A DNA stretch of 21,611 bases, from positions 1 to 21,611 of the forward strand of contig DCFT01000024.1 in the NCBI GenBank assembly GCA_002319885.1. Reading direction: 5' to 3'. Origin of the DNA: Bacteroidales bacterium UBA1797. Its GTDB lineage: Bacteria > Bacteroidota > Bacteroidia > Bacteroidales > VadinHA17. The notes under the pieces were generated by a model that was not told the origin of the DNA, did no database searches, and worked only from the letters and a program-made list of their open reading frames with translations. The position numbers and the translations under genes are program-made. Positions 1 to 6,984 of this stretch are shown in pieces (the stretch's first letter is position 1; the number at the start of each line of letters is the position of its first letter).

Positions 1-78
1 TTCTGATATAAGTAATATTAAGTTTGAAAACCTTGTAAAAAAAACGGATAAATTGAATAAATGTAAAATTTAAAAGAA

Positions 79-660
79 ATGAAAAAGTTATTATTAGTAG
101 TCATCACATTAATTACATTTGGCAGGTTGAGTATTTCTCAAACTACGGAAAAGGACTTTAGAGATTTTTCATGGGGAAGTACATTTGACCAGGTAAAAAA
201 TGATGAAAAATCTAAGTTTGTCAGTGAGAATCCAAATGATCTTATTACGTATGAAGACCATTTGGCAGCCTATAATGTGCAGGTTAACTATCAATTTAAC
301 GAAGATAGCAAATTGGTAAGTGGTACCTACTTTTTCACCAAGAAGCATTTAAATCCTCAACTGTATATAGAGGATTTTAAAGTGTTTAAAAACCTTCTTA
401 CAACCAAATACGGTGACCCAAGTCTGAATAAAGAAGAATGGAGTGCAAATACAACACCTAATGACAAGGAAAATTATGGTCAGGCAATAGAAGACGGAAA
501 TCTCTCCTTATACTCTGTCTGGGTAACTAAAAGGTCATTAATTAAAATAATTCTGACATCGAGCAATGATCGTCCTTTCTTACAGATTCATTACACTACA
601 AAGTCGTTAGATGAATTGGAAAATAAAACAGAACTGATGAAAGCATTGAAAAAACTCTGA
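79..660 (+). CDS. Secreted hypothetical protein, 193 aa
   Basis: I do not recognise the family. Residues 1-20 look like a Sec signal peptide: Lys-Lys after the start, a hydrophobic core, and a probable cleavage after Ser-Gln. The mature part begins with an acidic/aromatic segment carrying the motif DFSWGSTFDQVK, a W-G-x(4)-V arrangement seen at the start of several small secreted Bacteroidota domains. It then alternates beta-like hydrophobic stretches with charged turns. There are no membrane segments after the signal, no lipobox cysteine and no C-terminal sorting domain, so periplasmic location is the likeliest inference. It stands alone and converges on the 841-2226 gene, with a shared terminator just downstream. 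The ATG at 79 gives the whole signal peptide. The coding call is firm; the function is unknown. Confidence 0.8.
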   Translation: MKKLLLVVITLITFGRLSISQTTEKDFRDFSWGSTFDQVKNDEKSKFVSENPNDLITYEDHLAAYNVQVNYQFNEDSKLVSGTYFFTKKHLNPQLYIEDFKVFKNLLTTKYGDPSLNKEEWSANTTPNDKENYGQAIEDGNLSLYSVWVTKRSLIKIILTSSNDRPFLQIHYTTKSLDELENKTELMKALKKL

Positions 661-716
661 GACTCTGCATCAATATTTTTGAATCGAAGTTAATAAATAC
701 AAAAAGAATATAAAAT

Positions 717-752
717 AAAAGAGTCAGATAGAAGAAATTATCTGGCTCTTTT
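717..752. terminator. Bidirectional terminator between convergent genes
   Basis: A 14-bp stem (717-730 with 739-752) with one T-G wobble encloses an 8-nt loop. The arms begin with AAAA and end with TTTT, so it can end transcription in both directions. It lies about 57 nt after the stop of the small secreted gene (+) and about 90 nt after the stop of the T9SS-type gene (-). Confidence 0.8.
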
Positions 753-840
753 ACTTATACTTATGCCTGGTATAACTACCGGTAATTTGAGTTAAACTAA
801 CTACAATTCTAACAATCATAGTGTTATATTGGCATATATT

Positions 841-2226
841 TTATTGTTTAATAAACCGATAACTGCAATCACCAAGAGTAATTATATAAATCCCTGATGA
901 GAGATCCTGAATATCAATTTCTGATTTGCCGCTGTGGATTTTACCGGTTTTTTTCAATATCCCCTGAATACTTATGATTTTATATGCCCTGACTCCTTCG
1001 ATATTGTCATTTACTATCAGTACTTTTCTTGTTTGATTCATATAAACTCCATTATTAACATTTGCTTCAATTGGCTCTACTTTGGCAGATTCATAATAAA
1101 AATCATATGGGGCAAACAATGTATCCAGGGAAGCGTTGATTGAATCAGCATAAGTGTTCAGAGCCCTTGTCGCCATACTCGAAGAACTTCTGCTAAAGGT
1201 TATAGACCTGTTACAGTAACTTGAGACTAAATGGTAACTCGCAAATTTACCACTTGCCAGACTAACGTACAGAATGTTATTTCCTGTACCATAGTAATAC
1301 CAGGAGGTCGGATTACCACTGGTCAATGTCCAGCTGAATATATTTCCACTGCCTCCGTTTAACGTGGCTACAATGGGGCTATTGGAAACCATATTTACTG
1401 TATTAATCGGATAAGCGATACCTCCAGAACCTGTTCCAACTTTATATGTTCCCTGGCATGGATCAACAGGTGGAGGAGGGCAGGCTTGATAAGAAATTGT
1501 TCCGTGGATAGTGAATATATTCTTGCGATATCCAGGATACCACACTTCTACCGTAATATTCTGAGATGAATTTCCTGGACATTTGGCCTTCAAGGTAATT
1601 GTAGATGAAGAAGTGTTTGCAGATAAATTCGTAAAAAAGTTTGTATCAAATGACCAGCTATAATTAAGATCCTGAACTCCTACAGGATTTGCGTAAAATG
1701 TTATTTGTCCACCAGGTGCCAGACTAAAACTTGTTGGGGATACATTTCCAATATAAACCATATGTTGTGGCGGATCAGTTACTTCATTAATGTATCCCAT
1801 ATTATAAATATTGGAAACTAGCTGCATATTAAGAGTCCCACCAAATTGCCATTTGGATGCATACTGACCACCTCTTAATTTTAATACCACATGTCCAGCA
1901 ATGGGGTAAGAAATCAGATCCCATCTAGCACCACCAGTAATGAGGTATTTTGGATCTAATGGTATATCCACACCATAAAATTGATTCCAAGTCCAGGACC
2001 CACTAATAGGTAATCCGCTTGATAAATCAACATGGTGACCTTCAATTGATGCCCTTGCATAAGCATAACAGTTATACGCTCCAGTTGGATCTTCAGCAAT
2101 GGTACAATAATCAGGATGTGTTATGGGGTCATTTGGATATAAACATCCAAAAATTTGCCCTGTAACAGTACGGTTTACAAATACCGATGCAATTAATAGT
2201 AGAAATAAGAGTAAATTTTTTCTCAT
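841..2226 (-). CDS. Secreted protein with T9SS C-terminal sorting-like domain and possible Cys/His peptidase-like N-terminus, 461 aa
   Basis: Residues 1-23 form a signal peptide with a long Leu/Ile/Phe core. Residues about 45-130 contain NCYAYA (Cys53), GHVV (His112) and a SKW motif (124-126). That order of Cys, His and S-K-W resembles the papain-like/NlpC-P60-like fold of DUF7689-type 'amidase-like' proteins, so a cysteine peptidase or amidase is possible but unproven. A middle section (about 160-350) is Ser/Thr/Asn-rich and beta-like, PKD/Ig-like in character, interrupted by a CPPPP linker near residue 250. The last 60 or so residues match the type A T9SS sorting-domain pattern: a hydrophobic strand, a G-x-L/K turn, then IDIQDLSSGIYIITL and a short basic end. 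The protein is therefore probably exported through the outer membrane and then released or anchored. It has no operon partner. Confidence 0.85.
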   Translation of the reverse strand: MRKNLLLFLLLIASVFVNRTVTGQIFGCLYPNDPITHPDYCTIAEDPTGAYNCYAYARASIEGHHVDLSSGLPISGSWTWNQFYGVDIPLDPKYLITGGARWDLISYPIAGHVVLKLRGGQYASKWQFGGTLNMQLVSNIYNMGYINEVTDPPQHMVYIGNVSPTSFSLAPGGQITFYANPVGVQDLNYSWSFDTNFFTNLSANTSSSTITLKAKCPGNSSQNITVEVWYPGYRKNIFTIHGTISYQACPPPPVDPCQGTYKVGTGSGGIAYPINTVNMVSNSPIVATLNGGSGNIFSWTLTSGNPTSWYYYGTGNNILYVSLASGKFASYHLVSSYCNRSITFSRSSSSMATRALNTYADSINASLDTLFAPYDFYYESAKVEPIEANVNNGVYMNQTRKVLIVNDNIEGVRAYKIISIQGILKKTGKIHSGKSEIDIQDLSSGIYIITLGDCSYRFIKQ

Positions 2227-2543
2227 GACATTGGTTTTTAAGTTACTACAAAGAATTAGTTGTAATACATAATACGATCAGAAGTATCGAAATTTACATC
2301 CTCAATTTCTTATCTCATAACCACAAAAAGATTCAATATTACAGATCAGACTTGTGTAAGCAAATTACAACAGAAGTCTTAAAATACCTAAGAAATGACA
2401 CAATTTTTTTTAATCAAGCAAATAATCATCTTGCTTGCCAGAAAGGAATAATTATCGGAAATAAAGTTGAATCAAAGCTCAAAGTAGATTCCATATACTA
2501 CTTATTTACTGTATTTTATGTAAATAAAAAATTAATGTAAGAA
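2227..2543. other. Gene-poor stretch of about 317 bp
   Basis: This AT-rich interval lies between two minus-strand genes. A 62-codon plus-strand ORF (2352-2540) is present but has no recognisable domain, no good promoter and a low-complexity composition, so I do not call it. I saw no strong hairpin or repeat. The part nearest 2227 should hold the promoter of the T9SS-type gene, but I could not find a convincing -33/-7 pair there. Confidence 0.5.
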
Positions 2544-3359
2544 CTAAATGACTTTTTCTAAATAATCCAGATTTATCATCTCACTCGGAATATTCCGTTT
2601 CAGTATTGATATATACTGATGACTTTTCAGGTTAATGCCTTTTTCAGAAAAAGTCTGAGTAAGGGTCTGAAGAGCTTTTTCGGGAGTATTATTATTTTTG
2701 CTCAGATGGGCGAGACAGATGTGGCTGAGTTCGTCATTAAAAATATCTGCCAGAAATACAGAAGTCTGTTTATTACCTAAATGTCCATGATCTGATTGTA
2801 TCCTTTTTTTTAAATAATAAGGATATCTTCCGTTTAGCAGCATCTCCTCATCATAATTTGACTCAATGACCAGCAGATTGGCAGCTTTTATATATGGACC
2901 AGAAGTTGCGCAGATATGGCCCAGATCGGTGGCAATAGTAATCTTTTTATCCCCGGCACAAATATGGAAACCTATAGTTTCAGGAGCGTCATGATTAACC
3001 CTAAAAGCCTCAATATCAAAACCTGCCAGGTGAAACTTTTCCTGCAGTGGTATCTCACGGATACAGTCACGCGATATTTTCTTTTGCGGAGTGAGAATGC
3101 TTTCCCATATTGTACCGGTTGTGAATACCGGAAGCGAATTTTTCCGGGATAGAACCTCCAAACCTCTTATATGGTCAGTATGATTATGTGTTACCATGAC
3201 ACCCATGATAGTCTGCATGGAAATACCAATATCTTTCAGAAACTTACGTATTAATGACGCTGAAATTCCTGCGTCGATCAATATTCCGTAGAACTCATTA
3301 CCTATATAATAACAATTTCCGCTGCTGCCACTGCTAAGACTGCAAAAACTAAGCTTCAT
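2544..3359 (-). CDS. Metallo-beta-lactamase-fold hydrolase, WalJ/YycJ-like, 271 aa
   Basis: The metal site is complete. The motif H58-x-H60-x-D62-H63 follows a glycine/serine-rich N-terminus (SLSSGSSGNC) typical of the YycJ/WalJ group. Further ligand candidates lie in VNHDAPET, ATDLGH, SDHGHLGN and LAHLSKNNN. Family members are cytosolic dinuclear-metal nucleases or phosphodiesterases. B. subtilis WalJ/YycJ is linked to DNA metabolism and cell-wall signalling, but its exact substrate is unsettled, so I give no gene symbol. The gene starts 48 nt after the mnmE stop on the same strand, so cotranscription is likely. The length is normal for the family and no key residue is missing. Confidence 0.9.
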   Translation of the reverse strand: MKLSFCSLSSGSSGNCYYIGNEFYGILIDAGISASLIRKFLKDIGISMQTIMGVMVTHNHTDHIRGLEVLSRKNSLPVFTTGTIWESILTPQKKISRDCIREIPLQEKFHLAGFDIEAFRVNHDAPETIGFHICAGDKKITIATDLGHICATSGPYIKAANLLVIESNYDEEMLLNGRYPYYLKKRIQSDHGHLGNKQTSVFLADIFNDELSHICLAHLSKNNNTPEKALQTLTQTFSEKGINLKSHQYISILKRNIPSEMINLDYLEKVI

Positions 3360-3407
3360 CCGTATTTTAAATCTTTATATACCAATTCAATGTTAATTGT
3401 GTATCAG

Positions 3408-4811
3408 TTATTTGCCGATACAGAAATTCCGGAATATATTTCCAAGAATTTCATCCGAAGTTATCTCCCCGGTTATTTCACCAAGATAATGGATAGCCTG
3501 TCTGATATCAATCGCAATAAAATCTTCCGGGATCTGATCATCAAGCCCCGACATTACACGTCCGAGCGATTCAGAGACTCGCATTAGAGCCTCATAATGT
3601 CTTAAATTAGTGATTATTACATCATCTGAATTTAACTTATCTATCCCTGTAATTTTGCCAAGTTTTTTTCGAAGTTCATCAAGACCTGTATTTTCCCTTG
3701 CGGATATAAAGAGCAAGCTTTCCGATTTTTTTGTTTTGATTGTTCTGGCAAGTTCTGTCTGCCGATTCTCCGGAGCCAGGTCGGTCTTATTGATCAGTAT
3801 TACCAAATGCTGCCCGTGATTGCTAATCATTTCCCTGATCACCGATATACGGTCATTTAAGGCTTCAGCGGGATCTGAGATATCGTCTATAAACAGAACG
3901 ACTTCAGCCTGGTCAATCTTCTCACGGGTCTTTTTAATACCCATAACCTCAATAATATCTGAAGTCTCACGAAGCCCGGCTGTATCTATAAATCTATATT
4001 CTATTCCATCTATCACAATTGTATCTTCAATTGAATCCCTGGTTGTGCCTGGTATATCAGATACTATTGCTCTTTCCTCCATTAAAAGAGCATTCAGAAG
4101 TGTTGATTTGCCTGAATTCGGTTTGCCCACAATAACAACCGGAATTCCGTTTTTTAATGCATTGCCAAGTCTGAAAGATCCGGCCAGCTTATCTGTAAGA
4201 TCTTTAACTCTGATTATTATAGCTTTAAGCTCCTTTCTGTCGGCGAACTCAACATCTTCCTCTCCGAAATCGAGTTCAAGTTCAATCAGGGAAGCAAAAT
4301 TCAGTAATTCTTTTCTCAACCGGCTTATCTCAGAAGAGAAACCTCCCCTCATTTGATTTATGGCTATCTTGTGCGATGAACTTGTTCTGGAAGATATTAT
4401 ATCTGCAACTGCTTCCGCCTGCGAGAGATCCAATTTACCATAAAAAAAAGCCCGCTGTGTAAACTCACCCGGTGCAGCCGCGATAGCGCCGTTATGAATC
4501 AGTAATTCAAGAATATTTCTGATAATATATTGTGAAGCGTGACATGAGATTTCAACTGCGTTCTCACCAGTGTAGGAGTGAGGCGCCCTGAAAACAGTCA
4601 GAAGAACTTCATCAATAAGTATATCACCTGAACGTATCTCTCCAAATGCTACCGAATATCCTTTCTGATCAACCAGTTTTATGGTCTTATCTAAAGGATA
4701 GAAAATCTTATCGCATATCTCCAGACTCAGTGGCCCGCTGACTCTTATTACAGCAATGGCTCCTCCCAGAGCTGTTGCAGGCGCACATATTGTTTTTTCC
4801 AATCTGATCAT
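3408..4811 (-). CDS. mnmE: tRNA uridine-5-carboxymethylaminomethyl modification GTPase MnmE
   Basis: MnmE works with MnmG to modify the wobble uridine (U34) of certain tRNAs. With the start at 4811 the protein is 467 aa. The N-terminal formyl-THF-binding domain covers about 1-120 (TICAPATALGG, RVSGP, HSYTGE, APGEFTQRAF). A helical domain surrounds an inserted G domain: P-loop GKPNSGKS at 229-236, then DTAGLRE and NKTD. The protein ends in the invariant CIGK, whose cysteine is needed for activity. A TTG in frame eight codons upstream (4835) could also open the frame. It is rejected because it lies inside a TACATTTG -7-like box and because the family normally begins just before the TIxA motif. 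It probably heads an operon with the downstream metallo-hydrolase. Confidence 0.96.
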   Translation of the reverse strand: MIRLEKTICAPATALGGAIAVIRVSGPLSLEICDKIFYPLDKTIKLVDQKGYSVAFGEIRSGDILIDEVLLTVFRAPHSYTGENAVEISCHASQYIIRNILELLIHNGAIAAAPGEFTQRAFFYGKLDLSQAEAVADIISSRTSSSHKIAINQMRGGFSSEISRLRKELLNFASLIELELDFGEEDVEFADRKELKAIIIRVKDLTDKLAGSFRLGNALKNGIPVVIVGKPNSGKSTLLNALLMEERAIVSDIPGTTRDSIEDTIVIDGIEYRFIDTAGLRETSDIIEVMGIKKTREKIDQAEVVLFIDDISDPAEALNDRISVIREMISNHGQHLVILINKTDLAPENRQTELARTIKTKKSESLLFISARENTGLDELRKKLGKITGIDKLNSDDVIITNLRHYEALMRVSESLGRVMSGLDDQIPEDFIAIDIRQAIHYLGEITGEITSDEILGNIFRNFCIGK

Positions 4812-4832
4812 AAAATAAAATACTACCGGGGG

Positions 4833-4840
4833 CAAATGTA
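4833..4840 (-). promoter_or_regulatory. Candidate -7 box for mnmE
   Basis: On the minus strand the bases read TACATTTG, an exact match to the Bacteroidota TAnnTTTG -7 element. It lies about 21 nt before the ATG at 4811, which would give a very short leader. No good TTTG -33 element is seen at the expected spacing, so the call rests on the -7 box alone. Confidence 0.35.
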
Positions 4841-4901
4841 TGAAACTTATTTGAAAAGAGGCACGGGGCTAGCGGTATGAGCTTTGAGCCATAAGGAATG
4901 C

Positions 4902-4929
4902 GGAGTGAGGAGTAAGGAGTGAGAAGTGA
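4902..4929. repeat. Degenerate heptamer tandem repeat (GGAGTGA)x4
   Basis: Four consecutive 7-bp units read GGAGTGA, GGAGTAA, GGAGTGA, GAAGTGA. They lie in the 245-bp divergent gap between mnmE (-) and sucD (+). GGAGTGA-type runs of this kind recur in the intergenic DNA of other Bacteroidota as I recall it; their function is unknown. Seven bases is not a multiple of the helical repeat, so no obvious operator arrangement is suggested. Confidence 0.6.
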
Positions 4930-5013
4930 AAACCGGAAATATCAGGCATTAAATCTCATGAATCAAAGCAATAATTCTCGATATAAAATGCATGAAAGCC
5001 AATTATAAATCGG

Positions 5014-5021
5014 TATTTTTG
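5014..5021 (+). promoter_or_regulatory. Candidate -7 box for sucD
   Basis: TATTTTTG matches TAnnTTTG exactly and lies 35 nt before the sucD ATG. No TTTG element is visible 17-23 nt upstream, so the promoter call is weak. Confidence 0.3.
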
Positions 5022-5056
5022 AAGGACAAATAAGTCATAATTTAATATTTGATATT

Positions 5057-5929
5057 ATGAGTGTTCTGCTAAATAAAGACTCAAAAGTTATTGTCCAGGG
5101 CTTTACCGGAAGCGAAGGTACCTTCCACGCAACTCAAATGATTGAATATGGCACAAAAGTGGTAGGCGGAGTTACTCCTGGCAAAGGAGGTCAGACTCAT
5201 CTGAACCTGCCTGTTTTTAATACAGTAAGGGAAGCAGTAGCTGAAACATCTGCTGATGTGTCAATAATATTTGTACCGCCGGCTGTCGGAGCCGATGCCA
5301 TTATGGAAGCTGCTAATGCCGGAATTAAACTTATTGTTGCCATTACTGAAGGAATCCCGGTTTCTGATATGGTAATGGTAAAGGAATATCTTAAATCATT
5401 CCAGTGCAGGTTAATAGGCCCCAACTGTCCTGGAATTATTACACCAGGTGAATCCAAAGTAGGTATTATGCCCGGATTTATTCACAGGAAAGGTACTGTG
5501 GGAATAATATCACGTTCAGGCACACTGGCCTATGAAGCTGTTGACCAGGTTACCAAACAGGGATTTGGACAATCAACGGGAATTGGAATAGGCGGGGATC
5601 CGATCATAGGAACGTCAACTCTTGATGCTGTCAAACTCATGATGGATGATCCTCAGACTGAAGCCATTGTGATAATAGGAGAAATAGGTGGTAATATGGA
5701 AAATGAAGCAGCAGAGTGGATTAAGGACCATGGAACAAAACCTGTTATTGGTTTCATTGCCGGGCAAACAGCACCTAAAGGTCGTAGAATGGGTCATGCG
5801 GGAGCAATAATCGGAGGAAAAAATGACACAGCCGCGGCCAAAATGGAAATTATGAAAAACTGCGGGATAAACGTTGTTCAATCACCCGCTGACATTGGAA
5901 TAACGGTTTCAAAAGCATTAAGGCGTTAG
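5057..5929 (+). CDS. sucD: Succinate-CoA ligase (ADP/GDP-forming) alpha subunit
   Basis: This is the TCA-cycle enzyme subunit that binds CoA and carries the phosphohistidine in the interconversion of succinyl-CoA and succinate with nucleotide phosphorylation. The 290-aa length is standard. The CoA-binding Rossmann domain covers about 1-125 (GFTGSEGTFH, GGVTPGKGG, ITEGIP, GPNCPGII). The ligase domain holds SRSGTLAYE, GIGIGGDP and the active-site GHAGA with His247, which corresponds to E. coli His246. The beta subunit gene sucC is not in this window, so the pair is either split on the chromosome or encoded elsewhere. The gene appears monocistronic: it is followed by a 178-bp gap holding an inverted repeat and then a promoter for fabG. 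Confidence 0.96.
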   Translation: MSVLLNKDSKVIVQGFTGSEGTFHATQMIEYGTKVVGGVTPGKGGQTHLNLPVFNTVREAVAETSADVSIIFVPPAVGADAIMEAANAGIKLIVAITEGIPVSDMVMVKEYLKSFQCRLIGPNCPGIITPGESKVGIMPGFIHRKGTVGIISRSGTLAYEAVDQVTKQGFGQSTGIGIGGDPIIGTSTLDAVKLMMDDPQTEAIVIIGEIGGNMENEAAEWIKDHGTKPVIGFIAGQTAPKGRRMGHAGAIIGGKNDTAAAKMEIMKNCGINVVQSPADIGITVSKALRR

Positions 5930-5948
5930 AAAATGCATGATAGTATTA

Positions 5949-6033
5949 CTCTGTGCCTCTCTGTGTAACTCTGTGTAAGTTCTTGTTTTTTGTTACACTG
6001 AGATCCACAGAGGATTCACAGAGAGCAACAGAG
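5949..6033. repeat. Imperfect inverted repeat built of CTCTGTG units
   Basis: The left arm (5949-5978) has three CTCTGTG heptamers at an exact 10-bp period, followed by CCT, TAA and TAA. The right arm (5993-6033), read as its complement, has CTCTGTT, CTCTGTG, CTCTGTG and CTCAGTG at 10- to 11-bp spacing. The arms are separated by a T-rich loop, so the unit can form a long imperfect hairpin. It sits between the sucD stop and the fabG promoter. It resembles dispersed intergenic 'CTCTGTG' repeats that I recall from Bacteroidota genomes. It may be a non-autonomous repeat or may end sucD transcription. Confidence 0.7.
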
Positions 6034-6055
6034 AAAATCCAATTGATACTTTAAA

Positions 6056-6085
6056 TTGCGAATTATGGATTTCATTATATATTTG
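6056..6085 (+). promoter_or_regulatory. fabG promoter (-33 TTG / -7 TATATTTG)
   Basis: TTG at 6056-6058 and TATATTTG at 6078-6085 are separated by 19 bp, matching the Bacteroidota vegetative sigma-factor pattern. Transcription would start near 6092, giving a leader of about 15 nt before the ATG at 6108. Confidence 0.55.
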
Positions 6086-6107
6086 CACGAATTTTAACAT
6101 TACTCAG

Positions 6108-6854
6108 ATGAAATTACTTGAAGGAAAAACAGCCCTTATTACAGGAGCTTCCAGAGGAATAGGTAAGGCGATAGCCCGCAGGTTTGCAATGGAGGGTTCC
6201 GATATTGCGATTACTAATATCGTGGATGATGAAGAGTTCAGAACAACTATCAAAGAAATTGAATCTCTTGGAGTTAAGGCAAAAGGCTATGTTTCAAATG
6301 CCGCTAATTTCGATGACTCTCAACGTGTTATAAATGAAGTCGTTAAGGATTTTTCCAGGATCGATATTCTGATCAATAATGCAGGAATTACAAGAGATAC
6401 ACTACTCATGAGAATGTCGGAGGATCAATGGGATTCTGTAATCGCAGTGAACCTTAAATCGGTCTTCAACCTTACCAAAGCAGTTTTAATGACAATGATA
6501 AAGCAAAAAAGTGGTTCAATAGTCAATATGAGCTCGGTAGTAGGTGTTTCAGGAAATGCGGGGCAGAGCAATTATTCTGCTTCAAAAGCAGGAATCATCG
6601 GTTTTACAAAAAGTATCGCCAAGGAAGTTGGATCAAGAAATATAAGATGCAACGCTATTGCACCCGGGTTTATTCTTACTGAAATGACAGAAAAATTACC
6701 GGAAGAAGTAAAAAAAGACTGGGCTGAAAAAATACCACTGAAACGTGGCGGAACCCCTGAGGATGTGGCAAATACAGCTTTATATCTGGCTTCTGATTTG
6801 TCTTCTTACGTAACCGGACAAACAATTCATGTATGCGGAGGTATGTTAACTTAA
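6108..6854 (+). CDS. fabG: 3-oxoacyl-[acyl-carrier-protein] reductase FabG
   Basis: This is an NADPH-dependent classical short-chain dehydrogenase of type II fatty acid synthesis that reduces 3-oxoacyl-ACP to 3-hydroxyacyl-ACP. Its 248 aa are the canonical length. Visible motifs are the nucleotide-binding TGASRGIGKAIA (12-23), NNAG (90-93), Asn115 in the IAVNLKS motif, and the catalytic Ser143, Tyr156 and Lys160 (YSASK). The C-terminus PGFILTEMTEKLP followed by SSYVTGQTIHVCGGM is FabG-like. It is not in a fab cluster here: no acpP, fabD or fabF is adjacent. It has its own promoter. Other SDR reductases share these motifs, but the whole-length pattern favours FabG. Confidence 0.93.
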   Translation: MKLLEGKTALITGASRGIGKAIARRFAMEGSDIAITNIVDDEEFRTTIKEIESLGVKAKGYVSNAANFDDSQRVINEVVKDFSRIDILINNAGITRDTLLMRMSEDQWDSVIAVNLKSVFNLTKAVLMTMIKQKSGSIVNMSSVVGVSGNAGQSNYSASKAGIIGFTKSIAKEVGSRNIRCNAIAPGFILTEMTEKLPEEVKKDWAEKIPLKRGGTPEDVANTALYLASDLSSYVTGQTIHVCGGMLT

Positions 6855-6878
6855 AAATATTTATTATATTTACGGAAC

Positions 6879-6969
6879 CGCAGGGTGCCTATCCTTTCTA
6901 GCACGAGGAAATGCAGCGAGACATATTTATTCCACACTTATTTTAAAAGGGCGCCCTGCTTCTTTTTTT
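6879..6969 (+). ncRNA. Candidate structured small RNA or leader, about 90 nt
   Basis: A 10-bp stem (6880-6889 with 6950-6959, one U-G wobble) closes a 60-nt interior and is followed by a T-run (6963-6969), as in a terminal stem that doubles as a terminator. A -7-like TATATTTA at 6865-6872 would place the transcript start at the base of the stem. Inside, GUGC(C)UA at 6885-6891 can alternatively pair with UAGCAC at 6899-6904. The loop UCCU of that hairpin can pair with AGGA at 6906-6909, forming an H-type pseudoknot. The two pairings of 6885-6889 exclude each other, which is riboswitch-like. The 3' end is only 15 nt before the next ATG. I cannot assign it to a known class. Confidence 0.45.
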
Positions 6970-6984
6970 AAAGACTGCTGATCA

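Noticed and set aside
2352..2540. 62-codon plus-strand ORF
   Set aside because: No domain, no promoter pair and low-complexity AT-rich composition; random ORFs of this length are expected.
3820..4356. 178-codon ORF antisense to mnmE
   Set aside because: It is a shadow of the strong mnmE frame; its Ser/Ile-rich translation is typical of the antisense of a GTPase gene.
6880..6959. Small SRP RNA (4.5S)
   Set aside because: A GAGGAAA...GCAGC stretch recalls the SRP helix 8 region, but the CAGG 5' strand is missing and the apex would not be central in the hairpin.
6880..6959. TPP riboswitch
   Set aside because: GGGTGCC resembles the start of the TPP aptamer, but no CTGAGA box is present and the neighbouring gene is not thiamine-related.
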